A stretch of DNA of 64,000 nt, taken from NCBI RefSeq assembly GCF_902806685.2, contig NC_048552.1:8521662-8585661 (forward strand), read 5' to 3'. Below the pieces are notes generated by a model. The model was not told the origin of the DNA. It was given only the letters and a program-made list of their open reading frames with translations, and ran no database searches. This document shows positions 30,701 through 36,123 of the stretch, piece by piece. The first letter of the stretch is position 1; each line of letters begins with the position of its first letter. The stretch comes from Maniola hyperantus. Its lineage: Eukaryota; Arthropoda; Insecta; Lepidoptera; Nymphalidae. A program made the translations under genes and the position numbers.

Positions 30701-32361
30701 TTGCAGATAAGTGTGTCGACCTCTTATCTGTCCAATGTCTCGGGTTACGTCCGTGAGGTCTCTATATTGCAGCCACTCTTTATTGTGAGAAATTGTGTGA
30801 TACCAAAGAACTCAGGTACTTATTTATATTTATATTTCACTAGTTAGCATGGATTCAGGTTGTTTAAAAATCCTGAGAGAACTCTTTTATTCTCTGAGAT
30901 AAAAAGTAGCCTATGTCATTCTCCAGGTCTTTAACTATGCATGCAAAAATCACGTCGATCCGTTGTGGCATGATTGAAGGACAAACCAACAAACAAACAC
31001 ACTTCTGCATTCATAATATGGAAAATGAGGTGGTAATTTACAAAAAATCAAGTTAAAAATAAACCTCTTTTTTAAGTGGTTAATTAATATATAAGAGAAA
31101 AAATAAAATATTAGAATCAAATACCTCTGCCAGCTCATAAGGACCTCCAGATCCATCATTCAAGTTGAGTTTGTCAGCAATGCAACAAACAATCTCTTCC
31201 GAGCTGGTCTGCTTGGAGGCCTCCACTGACAGTGCCTCATATTGTGCAGAGAGTGCCCCCACAAAGACCTATATGTAAAAAAATATATTTTAGGCTGCTG
31301 GGATAAAAATACTTGCATGCGGGAGACCGATATAGCTCCCTTTTATTCATGAAAATCAAATAATTTCCATAGAAATTTTGAATCTATGTGGACTCTTAAG
31401 TTGCTGGCATCACCAACCCATTGCCGGCTCACTATTGAGCACAGGTCTCCTCACAGAATGAGAAGAGTTTGACCATATTCTACCACGCTAGCCAAGTGCA
31501 GATTGGCAGAATTCACACACCTTTGAGAACATTTTTGAGCTCTCAGACATACAGGCTTCCTCACGATGTTTTCATTGACCGTTAAAGCAAGTGATATTTA
31601 ATTGCTTGAAAGGCACATAACTCTGAAAAATTAGAAGTGTGTGCCTGGGATTGATCACCATCTTAACCACTAGACTATCACGCCTTGCGGCATCATCTAG
31701 TTAGTTGTAAACACTGTAGTATGAGTTTATGGATGTACGTAATTAGTGCTGGGCCTGTTTGGTCTTTTTACTGCTGGTGAATGCCTGAACTAGTCAGTTC
31801 CAACTATCTCGAGATTAGTTTCATTTTACATTATTTTGAACATAGAGATAGTTCCCCGCAATGTCTCGATACTTAATTATTAAAAGATTATTGTTGAAAA
31901 GGAACTGAGTATCGAGAAACACTTCTTCTGTATGTTCATATACCTACTTAGATTGTCTACTTATCTTAGTAACAAGAAATATGATATTAGGCTCAGAAAT
32001 GCCAGCCTATTTTTAGACAAAATCTGGTAAGATTTCTCTTTATAAATATAAACAATAAACATGTAAGTAAACACACATACAATATGTTGAATGGCCTATG
32101 AATCTTTGTATAATGCAATATTTATTACAAAGCACTGATAAAAAGATGAACAAAGGTCAATTTGAAAGTATTAAGTACAACTACAACAACAACTTGAATA
32201 AAATACAGAACAAAACCACATTCAAATATAGCAAATTAAAAGTTGTGTGAACACTTGTGAAAACTAAAAAAAAAATACTTTCAAGATTTTTTTGTGATCA
32301 AATACAAATCAAATGTGTAACTGACCTGCACAATATATCTGTGATTTTCAGCATGAGCCAT
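455..32361 (-). CDS. Myo9: Unconventional myosin class IX (RA-motor-IQ part), 3'-partial, 18 exons
   Basis: Actin motor of class IX, a family that couples an N-terminal Ras-association domain and a motor to a C-terminal RhoGAP that down-regulates Rho at the actin cytoskeleton. Exons run minus-strand 32361-32326, 31268-31125, 29507-29395, 24091-23178, 21543-21363, 11558-11419, 10855-10609, 9775-9640, 9046-8898, 8484-8374, 6983-6936, 5649-5557, 4206-4012, 3263-3016, 2534-2363, 2109-1923, 1019-925, 526-455. Every junction keeps frame and is GT-AG, giving about 1094 residues. Visible motifs: P-loop GESGSGKT (~229-236), switch I NNNSSRF (~281-287), switch II LDIFGFE (~511-517), actin-binding METLNQANPFFIRCIKSN (~824-841), then four IQ-like repeats (~935-1035). 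The RA-then-motor order and a long loop 2 set class IX apart from other myosins. The C1/RhoGAP tail is off the left edge. To my knowledge Drosophila lacks this class while other insects keep it. The last one or two exons are less certain. Confidence 0.93.
925..1019 (-). CDS. Myo9: Myosin IX exon 17 (post-IQ segment)
   Basis: 95 nt open in the phase required by exon 16: HESKPTLAPDADGFKSRPPS then IEQLKNIIDKQL, with a good GTAAGT donor. Not a recognised domain, but position and phase support it. Confidence 0.6.
1923..2109 (-). CDS. Myo9: Myosin IX exon 16 (IQ motifs)
   Basis: 187 nt, residues ~976-1038. QWLVLRHEAAIRVQAWFRGS, VRRWYLRLRDAVVLFQAASR, GFILRKTLPELRRR: two more IQ-like repeats. The acceptor at 'gggatag' (not the AG 8 nt downstream) is the one that keeps frame. 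Donor GTGAGT. Confidence 0.92.
2363..2534 (-). CDS. Myo9: Myosin IX exon 15 (motor end and first IQ motifs)
   Basis: 172 nt, residues ~919-976. GATKIFMRESEQTKLEYRLH is the conserved end of the motor; IITIQRWFRAVLERRRFL and SLVIQGYCR begin the calmodulin/light-chain-binding neck. Confidence 0.95.
3016..3263 (-). CDS. Myo9: Myosin IX exon 14 (converter side of motor)
   Basis: 248 nt, residues ~836-919. CIKSNSDKVPNVFDEETVQR, QLRYTGMLETVRIRQAGYNV, RLTYEEFIQLYRILLPKG: the conserved SH1/SH2-converter region of all myosins. Confidence 0.97.
3635..3720. repeat. (TA)n microsatellite
   Basis: About 85 nt of nearly pure TA, inside the intron between myosin exons 13 and 14. Confidence 0.9.
3761..3910. 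mobile_element. 150-bp MITE
   Basis: 17-bp terminal inverted repeats, attccgtttatccaccc and its inverse, one mismatch. Non-coding. It adjoins the (TA)n tract. Confidence 0.65.
4012..4206 (-). CDS. Myo9: Myosin IX exon 13 (loop 2 end, actin-binding)
   Basis: 195 nt, residues ~771-836. A lysine/arginine-rich loop 2 (KNKSFRPRERAKKGLKNLQS) leads into TVAAQFQHSLAALMETLNQA NPFFIR, the conserved actin-binding helix-loop-helix. Confidence 0.92.
4766..4803. repeat. Short near-perfect palindrome
   Basis: 13-bp perfect arms (gagcctggcctgc) around a 12-nt centre that is itself largely palindromic (tacatatgta). Confidence 0.8.
4871..5003. mobile_element. Foldback MITE
   Basis: Imperfect ~45-bp inverted arms, both with tcaatacaaa...agtatgaga...tttcaaag blocks. 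Confidence 0.55.
5557..5649 (-). CDS. Myo9: Myosin IX exon 12 (loop 2 insert, charged helix)
   Basis: 93 nt, also phase 2 on both sides. Encodes AETRTRRLERERDDRFDDAD then VLQRASLIVM, a highly charged stretch inside loop 2. Locally very GC-rich with a long pyrimidine tract before the acceptor. Confidence 0.78.
6100..6485. mobile_element. 386-bp MITE, PIF/Harbinger-like
   Basis: Long terminal inverted repeats beginning GAGCCCTCGCCCACGGCGAC, with TTA target duplications at 6097-6099 and 6486-6488, the PIF/Harbinger signature. Internal gcgact/tcgcat repeats; no coding capacity. Confidence 0.75.
6936..6983 (-). CDS. Myo9: Myosin IX exon 11 (48-nt loop 2 microexon)
   Basis: 48 nt with a GTAAGT donor and a CTGCTCAG acceptor, phase 2 on both sides, so it can be skipped without changing frame. 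Encodes QLATVSSINLAINRIA. Found only by phase matching; no known motif. Confidence 0.65.
7320..7554. mobile_element. 235-bp MITE, Tc1/mariner-like
   Basis: Ends AGGCCCAGTTATGCCAAAAT / AGTGCAGTTATGCCAAAAT, flanked by TA on both sides (7318-7319, 7555-7556). Confidence 0.65.
8374..8484 (-). CDS. Myo9: Myosin IX exon 10 (loop 2 insert, part 1)
   Basis: 111 nt, residues ~687-724. RGYFAFQEAGRRHRVNRVDG... then VPRVSIHAPNDSIIR. Basic, low-complexity sequence fitting the start of the large class IX loop 2. Both splice phases fit their neighbours. Confidence 0.9.
8697..8757. repeat. (TC)n-(GA)n inverted simple repeat
   Basis: A pyrimidine tract with many TC units followed by an uninterrupted GA run and 'gataagag'; can fold on itself. 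Confidence 0.8.
8898..9046 (-). CDS. Myo9: Myosin IX exon 9 (motor)
   Basis: 149 nt, residues ~638-687. VTAMREKNLDLMRQDIVSVL..., ELVGVDPVAVFRWAIVRAFF. Agrees with the class IX segment just before loop 2. Confidence 0.93.
9361..9504. mobile_element. 144-bp foldback MITE
   Basis: ~60-bp inverted arms (ctgagatctatacagcgcac ... and inverse) with only ~24 nt between them. Confidence 0.65.
9640..9775 (-). CDS. Myo9: Myosin IX exon 8 (motor)
   Basis: 136 nt, residues ~592-637. NFPWATNETLLQKFN..., EPAFVVRHYAGRVKYQ. The 'HYAGRVKY' block is diagnostic of myosin motors. Confidence 0.95.
10164..10564. mobile_element. 401-bp GC-rich MITE, TAA-flanked
   Basis: Ends AGGTTCGTACGCACCTGAGC and its inverse, flanked by TAA (10161-10163, 10565-10567). 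The inside is GC-rich with gccgcgc runs. TWA duplication suggests a PIF/Harbinger relative. Confidence 0.75.
10609..10855 (-). CDS. Myo9: Myosin IX exon 7 (switch II and relay)
   Basis: 247 nt, residues ~510-592. VLDIFGFEDFGPSNSFEQLC (switch II), INYANEHLQYYFNQHVFK (relay helix) and GGLLCLLDDQC. Ends 45 nt from a GC-rich MITE at 10164-10564. Confidence 0.97.
10997..11160 (-). repeat. Dispersed non-LTR-like repeat (copy 2)
   Basis: Inverted relative of 1-170, sharing the 'ctagctgccccggcgaac' end. Followed at ~11215-11300 by 'agacgtccactgctggacat', a sequence common in lepidopteran non-LTR debris. Confidence 0.7.
11419..11558 (-). CDS. Myo9: Myosin IX exon 6 (motor)
   Basis: 140 nt, residues ~463-510. 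Reads LPEAIATRDAMAKCLYGALF then DWIVMQVNHALL..., followed by GHSIG. The 9.8-kb intron before it holds two intact transposons. Confidence 0.95.
12199..12225 (+). repeat. Left TIR of the DD82E transposon
   Basis: 27 bp, perfect inverted match to 14336-14362, preceded by TA target duplication. Confidence 0.93.
12768..14108 (+). CDS. DDE transposase, DD82E type (IS630-Tc1-mariner superfamily)
   Basis: 446 aa from ATG 12768; the frame is open further upstream, but only a GTG precedes. It binds the TIRs and cuts and rejoins DNA in the nucleus. Helix-turn-helix-like N-terminus (residues 15-65, VADALNIGQRTVRRITKKKY), basic NLS-like TPKKRKRAK (76-84), catalytic triad D183 (VVFLDETW), D272 (IIIMDNAPYHS) and E355 (YNAIELVW). 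I count 82 residues between the second D and E, so DD82E, instead of the usual 34-37. The insert contains an ALEHGHRVIRLPPYHCEYN segment typical of the family. Acidic tail DDSSDDSENSSMDESD. No frameshift or missing catalytic residue. Confidence 0.92.
   Translation: MTERTQRTVLNSQTREFLIRLRNYFDREAQNGGPILPITSVVERVADALNIGQRTVRRITKKKYGETGTEENKLHTPKKRKRAKPVVGIDSFDADAIRRHVYGYYLQKEYPTRKKLVHSLKEAGLFFGGESSLTKILKTIGFRYKKCNKRKILMERFDIAMARYTFLRQVKEIKNWQNVVFLDETWLNANHTVGRSWNDDTAASTSKVPVGKGSRLIICHAGTINGFVEGSLMAFASKTTGDYHEDMNGEKFTEWFTSMLCSLPEPSIIIMDNAPYHSMQIDKPPAQSQKKADIVAWLRKNGVDANMNMLKAELVRLLKENKPTKIRYVIDEIALEHGHRVIRLPPYHCEYNAIELVWAQIKGYAARHNTEPPFTTKKMLKLLEEACEHVTKGDWEKVVNRTVKLIREDYERDVKIDNIIENEHIIINVCDDSSDDSENSSMDESD
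14336..14362 (-). repeat. Right TIR of the DD82E transposon
   Basis: 27 bp, perfect inverted match to 12199-12225, followed by TA. Confidence 0.93.
14372..14895 (-). repeat. 3' LTR of the BEL/Pao element
   Basis: 524 bp, reads identical to 20815-21338. Begins 7 bp beyond the TA flank of the DD82E transposon. Confidence 0.95.
14896..14905 (-). other. Polypurine tract of the BEL/Pao element
   Basis: Minus-strand run ending GGGGGAGT directly against the 3' LTR, the usual plus-strand primer position. Confidence 0.65.
15017..20341 (-). CDS. BEL/Pao Gag-Pol polyprotein, intact
   Basis: 1774 codons in one frame, start ATG at 20341. Order: Gag with a BEL-type 'FDGNPAKWTIFYENF' segment (~130-230); CCHC-like zinc knuckles (CIICKNQNAHPLYKC, CEFCLGFH, CGNCASSSHHSLLC; ~330-400); aspartic protease with LFLDTGSMTNF (~505); reverse transcriptase with MYMDDYINS (~920); RNase H with GFSDAS, RLELCA and FSDSTV (~1090-1180); integrase with an HHCC-type zinc region (H-x-H-x-C-x-x-C), then D (VDYMGPFF, ~1475), D (YSDGATNF, ~1541) and E (GLSEINVR, ~1595). 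The C-terminal part (SFWKRWSQEYLTSL; GAVVVIKD) is the tail domain usual in BEL/Pao. No stop or frameshift is visible, so it may be active. Confidence 0.96.
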   Translation of the reverse strand: MAKTKESTNVEIVKLEAKKEFLFQSVQQIYDLSLKVSDHAHRTTFMSRIQSLEKLRLDFTTNLDELISAYLNSDPKYVPNYSALGAFDTLYCQIQYTFNEIKTESTTLSQYDNQYSLLNKKLPPLDLKTFDGNPAKWTIFYENFVNLIHNNNRLSDIQKVQYLISCLTDKALLVCSGIPPTSENYLIIWNALLEKYQDTRVQAAQYIDTILNCRQNQPLESFVDQFCSAQAALTRLPIKNLSDFMITHIALSKLSKETVSLFEQTHKHIEIPTFSDLNTFLKEQLKIQTLRSTQVHQTPNKKPISYKPKSQTQTYTSTVGNNNYNLNSQNTQRTCIICKNQNAHPLYKCEVFKSQDAKTRLDIVRKNRFCEFCLGFHLKFRCKSQGRCGNCASSSHHSLLCNSFSRPRYEPGTSQSPAPSYSQNRYGANNSSAPMPPLPQNERSSDLTKITAPPPASHTQTTSPTELALSVTTSSGNYLKNTTVLLPTATVHVYSNNTQYPIRLFLDTGSMTNFISKECCQRLNLKIKFAPSVVKGIGQTESTSLGFVTFKIYSRFDPRCFYTITARVIDTITDHLPNAHIDVSHLKFLHSLPMADDSYHTPGPIDCLIGNELFPFLIGCDKVVSPNSSVVAIQSTLGYILMGKADCEPRHSTHHSNSEKTFLCNVDALSLEEITERFWSLENVPNKIHISPDDEACERIFKDTYSRDETGRYTVHLPFKDDPAKLGDSYSIAKHRLLQLEKKLNANPALRKDYNATIQSYIDKGYLTKVDNPSRDINCYYIPHRAVYRPDKQTSKTRIVLNASSRTTSGKSLNDLLYVGPNLQNNIFELLINLRLFSIALTADIEKHYFQLNLTPEQHSFQRILFRFDTDQSIDTYNFTVVSFGVSSSPYLAMRVVRQLAEDSIDRYPLAANEATNHMYMDDYINSIDGFEKAKETYHEMVNMFNAGGFNLTKWISNDTKLLSEIPSSHKNPQAIHFDSDAQDVTKIVGMQWHPKLDTFTFKINANESPRDYTKRLILSITARLFDPVGLIGPVTAFMKLLVQECWKLNLAWDTPVPSSIAQRFEQFCEELPHLEKIKIPRHVGMNSESHVTLIGFSDASEKCYGATVYIRVSPDEHSPGTVHLLASKSRVAPLKKTSLARLELCASLLLANLINLVRETLSKRCKINNIYAFSDSTVTLTWIHSPAYKFHTFVANRITEINSKLPSEHWFHVNGCENPADIISRPITPKELLERKLWFNSPQWTTHPISKWPITPFQVNAHNEDLEESKTTVLAVETSVSDAQHPIENLAERSSSWSKLLRTMVYILRFSKLLKSHGSITVSDLDFAEMYVIRYVQNKHFSQDIHALKNNKLCSKSMLKLSPFLTDDIIRVGGRLSNSQLNFGQKHPIILPSKDRITQLIVDYYHITNLHTGPALVLALLRQKFWIIAARNLIRQRVHKCNICFRVNPQSTFPQMGELPAFRVAQVKAFVHTAVDYMGPFFVTHIRRRGIKSHKAYVCIFTCMTTKAVHLELVSDLSSDLFLAAFLRLNARKGPVSLVYSDGATNFFGAKRKLNEIYTLIQSNAHKNFIENRLAEHRIQFKHSPPYGPHFNGLSEINVRCVKTHLYKVIGTQILTYEELNTVLVQIENLLNSRPLCTLSSDPSDLSALTPNHFLNLTPAKYLPVEDLSDIPDSRLSRYQLLTKITCSFWKRWSQEYLTSLQHRQKWNTPSNPVGLGAVVVIKDSNVHPLCWPLGVIEELYPGKDSVVRAVKVRTRSGNYIRPVVRICPLPSQ
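20794..20807 (-). other. Candidate primer-binding site of the BEL/Pao element
   Basis: TGGTTCCATCGACC on the minus strand, 7 nt inside the 5' LTR; TGG would pair with a tRNA CCA end. Primer tRNA not identified. Confidence 0.35.
20815..21338 (-). repeat. 5' LTR of the BEL/Pao element
   Basis: 524 bp, reads identical to 14372-14895. Contains overlapping AATAAA signals on the minus strand (plus-strand tttatttatt at 21053-21062). Ends 22 nt from the donor dinucleotide of myosin exon 5. Confidence 0.95.
21363..21543 (-). CDS. Myo9: Myosin IX exon 5 (motor)
   Basis: 181 nt, residues ~403-463. The junction rebuilds 'LLLGNVEF', a standard motor motif, then VGVRNPEVVSLISSLLRVKQ. The donor GTATGA (21362-21357) lies 22 nt from the LTR of the BEL/Pao element that ends at 21338. 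Confidence 0.95.
21839..22090 (+). repeat. Interspersed repeat, 'ccaagtg...cttcacacac' family
   Basis: Shares tctcaggcatgcaggtttcc, 'gtgatatttaattacttgaa' and 'cgcacataactccaaaaag' with 31428-31690 and (inverted) 48935-49095. Confidence 0.7.
23178..24091 (-). CDS. Myo9: Myosin IX exon 4 (motor N-terminal half)
   Basis: 914 nt, residues ~98-402. Contains YTYVGSILIALNPFK, the ATP P-loop [29 protein letters not shown] (switch I) and ERNYHVFYYLLAGA. These are invariant myosin motor blocks and agree with class IX. No frame breaks, so the catalytic residues look functional. Confidence 0.97.
24706..24860 (+). repeat. tRNA-derived SINE
   Basis: 'tagctcaccggttaggaagc' resembles a pol III A box and 'ggtttaaatcc' a B box ~40 nt later, followed by a tail unlike tRNA. 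Not a functional tRNA gene: no acceptor stem. Confidence 0.55.
25005..25200 (-). repeat. Non-LTR retrotransposon tail, 'cgacttcgt' family
   Basis: Reverse-orientation copy with 'tactattataaatgcgaaag'. Contains a 13-bp perfect inverted duplication (25074-25104) not expected in the family. Confidence 0.65.
25793..26027 (+). repeat. Non-LTR retrotransposon tail, 'cgacttcgt' family
   Basis: From 'ctagctgatgcccatgacc' to 'catttataatattagtatgg', including the gaca-rich run. Same family as 45095-45318. Confidence 0.75.
26729..26950 (+). repeat. Interspersed repeat, 'ccaagtg...cttcacacac' family
   Basis: Two degenerate head segments in tandem, each with 'catagtccac.acgctgg'. Confidence 0.55.
27749..27892. 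mobile_element. ~144-bp foldback MITE
   Basis: ~45-bp imperfect arms meeting near 27820, both ending in 'ccaatcagattatt' or its inverse. Confidence 0.65.
27919..28073. mobile_element. GC-rich foldback MITE, 'tagtccgcgacaggt' family, copy 1
   Basis: Ends tagtccgcgacaggttgaga / inverse of cctgtcgcgga; GC-rich middle. Relatives at 37667, 39470 and 44825. Confidence 0.7.
28968..29383 (+). repeat. Non-LTR tail, 'ccaagtgcgagtc...ggaaccctaaaa' family
   Basis: Near-full tail: 'ccaagtgcgagtcaagttcg', gacagacagacagacagaca run, and terminal 'ggtacggaaccctaaaaa'. Ends ~12 nt from the donor side of myosin exon 3. Confidence 0.75.
29395..29507 (-). CDS. Myo9: Myosin IX exon 3 (RA domain end)
   Basis: 113 nt, residues ~61-98. 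VVGDMVSGECKERRLG... ending in 'VMMLWPNNNSGQYYR', matching the conserved 'MMLWP' end of the class IX RA domain. The donor lies only ~12 nt beyond a non-LTR repeat tail that ends at 29383. Confidence 0.92.
29621..29669. repeat. Small intronic hairpin
   Basis: ~15-bp stem (ttgaatttcatatta / taatatgaaattca) with a ~20-nt loop. Confidence 0.6.
30838..31022 (+). repeat. Non-LTR tail, 'cgacttcgt' family (diverged)
   Basis: Shares 'ataaaaagtagcctatgtca', 'aaaatcacgtcgatccgttg' and 'aaggacaaaccaacaaacaa'. Confidence 0.65.
31125..31268 (-). CDS. Myo9: Myosin IX exon 2 (Ras-association domain, first half)
   Basis: 144 nt, residues ~13-60. Reads VFVGALSAQYEALSVEAS... with 'TSSEEIVCCIADKLNL', the RA/ubiquitin-like fold pattern at the N-terminus of class IX myosins. 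Acceptor after 'catatag', donor GTATTT. Confidence 0.9.
31428..31690 (+). repeat. Interspersed repeat, 'ccaagtg...cttcacacac' family
   Basis: Most complete copy: 'cacgctagccaagtgcagat', 'tgtgtgcctgggattgatca', 'taaccactagactatcacgc'. Confidence 0.7.
32326..32361 (-). CDS. Myo9: Myosin IX exon 1 coding part (start codon)
   Basis: Encodes MAHAENHRYIVQ from an ATG at 32361, followed by a GTCAGT donor. The phase joins exactly to the next exon, giving ...IVQVFVGALSAQ. Start chosen because it is the only ATG in frame before the donor; a stop lies upstream in a different frame as a two-codon uORF. The TSS and 5' UTR extent are not visible. Confidence 0.75.
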
Positions 32362-32363
32362 TC

Positions 32364-32372
32364 CTACTTCAT
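32364..32372 (-). promoter_or_regulatory. Two-codon uORF just before the myosin start
   Basis: On the minus strand ATG-AAG-TAG ends 2 nt before the proposed myosin ATG. If included in the mRNA, this Met-Lys-stop minimal uORF could modulate initiation. Depends on the unseen TSS. Confidence 0.3.
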
Positions 32373-34964
32373 TGTTTACTTTTTGAGATACAAAGATGCC
32401 ATAATCTCATTTTGTTACACCACTGAAACTTCACTGCAATGTCTCTTGAAAATTCTCACTTTTTATCATTTAATTACTTAATTATATTATTCACAAACTC
32501 CACTTGGCACTTGTTAGGTCTTCAGTGTGGATTCTTGAATGAGTTTAAGCTGTTACGAAAGAATCGCAACTGTTTGAATAATGTGTGCAGAAATCTTGTT
32601 CTTTCCTAGACCCCCCTGAGGTGCACTGGTTGTAGTCAACCGTGACAAGTTCATAAAATGTCATATCTGATACACACAGAGTAACTCGTCGATCGTCTTC
32701 CTATATTGAGCTCAGCTGCAGCGACGTTGCGGTTGACGAGTGATAATATTGGTAAAGCAACAATATACAAGGAAGAGAAATCTCAGATGTGGGTCACATG
32801 CTGATTGAAATGTAGTTACCAAGCCTCTATCGCCTGAGGATTCTATTGGTAATTCACTAACAACATCAGTTTGCACCGGACACACTGTATCCTTTTGTAT
32901 TCAACGTTTTTTTTCTTCACTATTTGGAAAGTATACTGTATTTGATAAAAAATCGCAACGATTTCGGTGTCTTGCCTTCAATAACTTAACAACCTGTTAT
33001 TTGTCATACACAATTCTCGCTTATGCACCATATATTCGCACTAGATGCACAATTATAATGGGAATATCATTAAAAATATTAACTAACTTCTAATGTGTTT
33101 CTTTTGTTGTAAGTAATTTATTTCAATCTACAAAATGTCTTGAGAATTGAACCACCATTTTTATTTGTATCTTTAGTCGAATTGAATCGTGTATCTATTG
33201 ATAGTATTGCTATTTTAGATAGCCTTAATATTTACTTTAAACAGTATGACAATAGTGGTTATTACTGTTTAGTCGGGTTATAATTATTCATAGAGTATTT
33301 TATTATTTTACCACAGACAATAAATTTCATTTGTAATTTTTTAATAGAGTAAAAACGGGTAACATTGATATATAGCATCAGCCAAAGAATTTGGATGTAC
33401 TACGTCATGACTTAATCAGACTATGGTGGCACGGGTAACTATGTTATTATGACAGAGTTTGGAGTAAGTACCTAACTTTGGGAATGGAATGTTTTTTGTA
33501 AATAATAGCGAATGTTTTTATTACCTAAACAGTCGTGTGGTCGTGTATTAGTTTGTAGTTTGGGGGTCAAGGGCCGATGTGGTCTGTAATATCAAAATAC
33601 ATAGGTAGTTGGTTTGGTTAACTTAATTTATAAATCCTATTTTAAGCTAATCTTTAAAACAGTTTGACCGATTTTAAAAGGACTTTCGCAGGCAGTAATA
33701 AGTAGATCCTCTAAGTGATCTTGACTACTTTGAACCCGGGAAAACATAATATTATTTTAAAAAAGCTAAGTAAATGCACTTGTACTAAGTTGCGGGAAAA
33801 AGTTTAGATGTAAAGACAAGAACTTTATCAATAATTTTATTATTGTCAGTTATCTAAAATGAGCTAGGTATTGACAAAACAGAAGGTAAATATAATACGT
33901 TCGTATTATTTTGTTGAACTTTATACAAAGTAGAGTCTCATACATTTTAATACAAATTAATAACGATACATTACTCATTAAAAAATATGTAACAAGTCAA
34001 GTCTTACCAACCCAATCATACAACGACTTTTATAGTTGGTGGATTGAGATTCCTAAGGTCAGTGTATGAGCAATTAGTTTATATACGACGTTCTTTTTAT
34101 TCTTATCTTAGCTATTTTAAGTAACAAATAAGTACCTACCTAACTTCTATACATTGTTTGTGCTGTATCAATAAATAAAAAATTAAAACAAAGGCTTATA
34201 CGTAATTAGAAATAAAGAGAAGAGATAGAAATTGAGAGCAGAAATCTCTATATAGTACAGGCCCTCCCTATAAGTACTAAGTGAGTACTTAATATCTAAT
34301 TTAAGAAATTACTTGCTTAGAACTTAAACGCGCCTGCGCGATCTTTGGTTCGGTACATTGTAGTCTCAGCTTATTTTCTAAACAGTTTCTCACTTGATCA
34401 CAAACAAACATTGGTAAAACATAAAGAAGCCAACAAACTTCTGTGTTTTAGGTAGTGTGTCGTGATTTTTACAGCTTGAAAGCAGTTATATTGCAGTTGA
34501 CATACTGCACGAGCTGCGCAGTCAGTTGACACTTTGTGATGCAGTTAGGTTTGTCAAGTGCACCAAAATCGCATACCTACAAACTGCAATTTTTCACTTG
34601 GCTCGCAGTGTTGTACAGACCTCTGTGTTGACCCTATTGTACATTTTCATCCGGTTTTCTTTTAACCTTGGTAATAGTAGTTTTAATTTTAGGTACCTAC
34701 TAAAATCATTCACTTCCATTTTACAACACATTCACGTACATTAGGTATAACACAGTCTATAGAATAGGTAATCCCACACATTGGTCATTGCGAAGTCAGG
34801 ACGAGTGAGCTAATTATGAAGACATGAATTACTCTTTATCCGCCGTGGTAGTGTAGCGCGTTGACGCTCGAGACACGTTTCTATTGATGGATTATCACGC
34901 TAGATTGTTGCAACGCTCCATAACACAGAAGTTTGTTTGCATAAATGTAGTTTGCACCTTAGAT
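32373..34964. other. Spacer between myosin IX start and KLF15-like stop
   Basis: AT-rich, no ORF of note and no recognised repeat. It should contain the myosin promoter and the KLF15-like 3' UTR, but no site stands out. Confidence 0.5.
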
Positions 34965-35816
34965 TTACAAAAGTCTTCTAGTACGATAAGAATGCACAGT
35001 GACTCGCTTGGCCGCGGCTGCGGCGGCGGCGGCGCGGCGTGCGTGCACGCGCCCGTGCTTGGCGAGATGGTCAGAACGCGCGAACCGCTTGCCGCACTCG
35101 CCGCAGCGGTACGGCTTGTCGCCGGAGTGACTCCGCCGGTGACGCGCCAACTCGTCCGAGCGCGCGAACCGCCAGCTGCACCCTCCCCACGTGCACCGGT
35201 AAGGCTTCTCGCCGCTGTGCCGCCGCAAGTGCGCGCGCAAATGCGACGCCTTCGCGTAAAGTTTCCCGCACTCCTCCACCGGACACCGGAACGCACCGAG
35301 CTTAGGGCAGAACGTCGGCTCACCCCACGATCGCACTTTCGTATCTTGTATTACTATACGCACTTTTTCACTCTTTTTGTCAAAACCTTGTTGCGGGTAT
35401 TGAATGTCTTGCACGCATGTGGAATCCAAATCGATTCCGAGGACCGAAAGTCGTCCTAGATCTGCATCACTACCGCTATCATTAGAATCTGTCGCGGACT
35501 GCAGAAGATCCCTGGATTTATCGTTCGTTAGAGCTTCTAGAAGGTAGTCGTCCAGGTTCTTGTCCAAATTATCAAAGTCAAAAAGTACGGGAGAGCTGCC
35601 TTCTAAATTTGAACTGTCTCTGTTTGAATCGTCCAAAGCGTTAATAAACGCATCACACTGAAAATCCGCATCACTGAGTTGCCAGTCGTCGAAGTCGGTG
35701 TTGAGATTCGTCGGGAGTTCGAAGTTGATCAGGCTCTCGACCGGCGTGTATTCGAAGAGAAGCTGATCGTTCAGGAGTGCATCGTCAAGATGCAGACCGC
35801 TATCTTCGCGGTACAT
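34965..35816 (-). CDS. Klf15: KLF15-like C2H2 zinc-finger transcription factor
   Basis: 283-aa nuclear DNA-binding protein in one coding exon. Three Krueppel-like fingers: C178/C183/H196/H200, C208/C213/H226/H230, C238/C241/H254/H258, joined by SGEKPYRC and SGDKPYRC linkers. 'HLRRHSGEKPYRCTWGGCSW' and 'RFARSDELARHRRSHSGDKP' resemble KLF15 (CGWRF, RRSHSG) more than KLF9/13, KLF10/11 or Sp proteins. The N-terminus is acidic (residues 20-130), as expected for an activation region. Met chosen at 35816 because a splice acceptor (ttccag) lies at 35824-35829, leaving 7 nt of 5' UTR in this exon; a Met further upstream would be intronic. An eight-alanine run follows finger 3. In flies the KLF15 orthologue acts in nephrocyte differentiation; that role here is inference. 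Confidence 0.88.
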   Translation of the reverse strand: MYREDSGLHLDDALLNDQLLFEYTPVESLINFELPTNLNTDFDDWQLSDADFQCDAFINALDDSNRDSSNLEGSSPVLFDFDNLDKNLDDYLLEALTNDKSRDLLQSATDSNDSGSDADLGRLSVLGIDLDSTCVQDIQYPQQGFDKKSEKVRIVIQDTKVRSWGEPTFCPKLGAFRCPVEECGKLYAKASHLRAHLRRHSGEKPYRCTWGGCSWRFARSDELARHRRSHSGDKPYRCGECGKRFARSDHLAKHGRVHARRAAAAAAAAKRVTVHSYRTRRLL

Positions 35817-35974
35817 TTTAAATCTGGAATTTAAAAAAAATTGTGGCATAATTTGTAAGATTTTAAAAGTTTGAACTGAATACTATCGGCGATACTTACA
35901 AATTATGTTTGAGCTGTTAGTTTGGATTATTTTTAAAGTATTTATGAATTAAAAAACTTGTAAGTAAACAAAAC

Positions 35975-36123
35975 GGTCGGGGTGAGTTGCGGACAGGACA
36001 GGCGCATCCGACGCGGCCTGTACTCAGAGTGAGTGGTCGCAACCACTCCGGACAGCGCGACGGACGCGATAACAGACGATCGCCGATTATCGGGCAGCCT
36101 GCGCCCGCGTCAGTCGTCACCAC
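35975..36123. promoter_or_regulatory. GC-rich block upstream of the KLF15-like gene
   Basis: CpG-rich stretch in AT-rich surroundings, ~155 nt upstream of the coding-exon acceptor. It could hold the promoter or a noncoding first exon, but I see no consensus donor at a clear place. Confidence 0.3.

Noticed and set aside
34884..35459. 191-codon plus-strand frame over the KLF15-like gene
   Set aside because: Antisense shadow of the GC-rich zinc-finger coding sequence.
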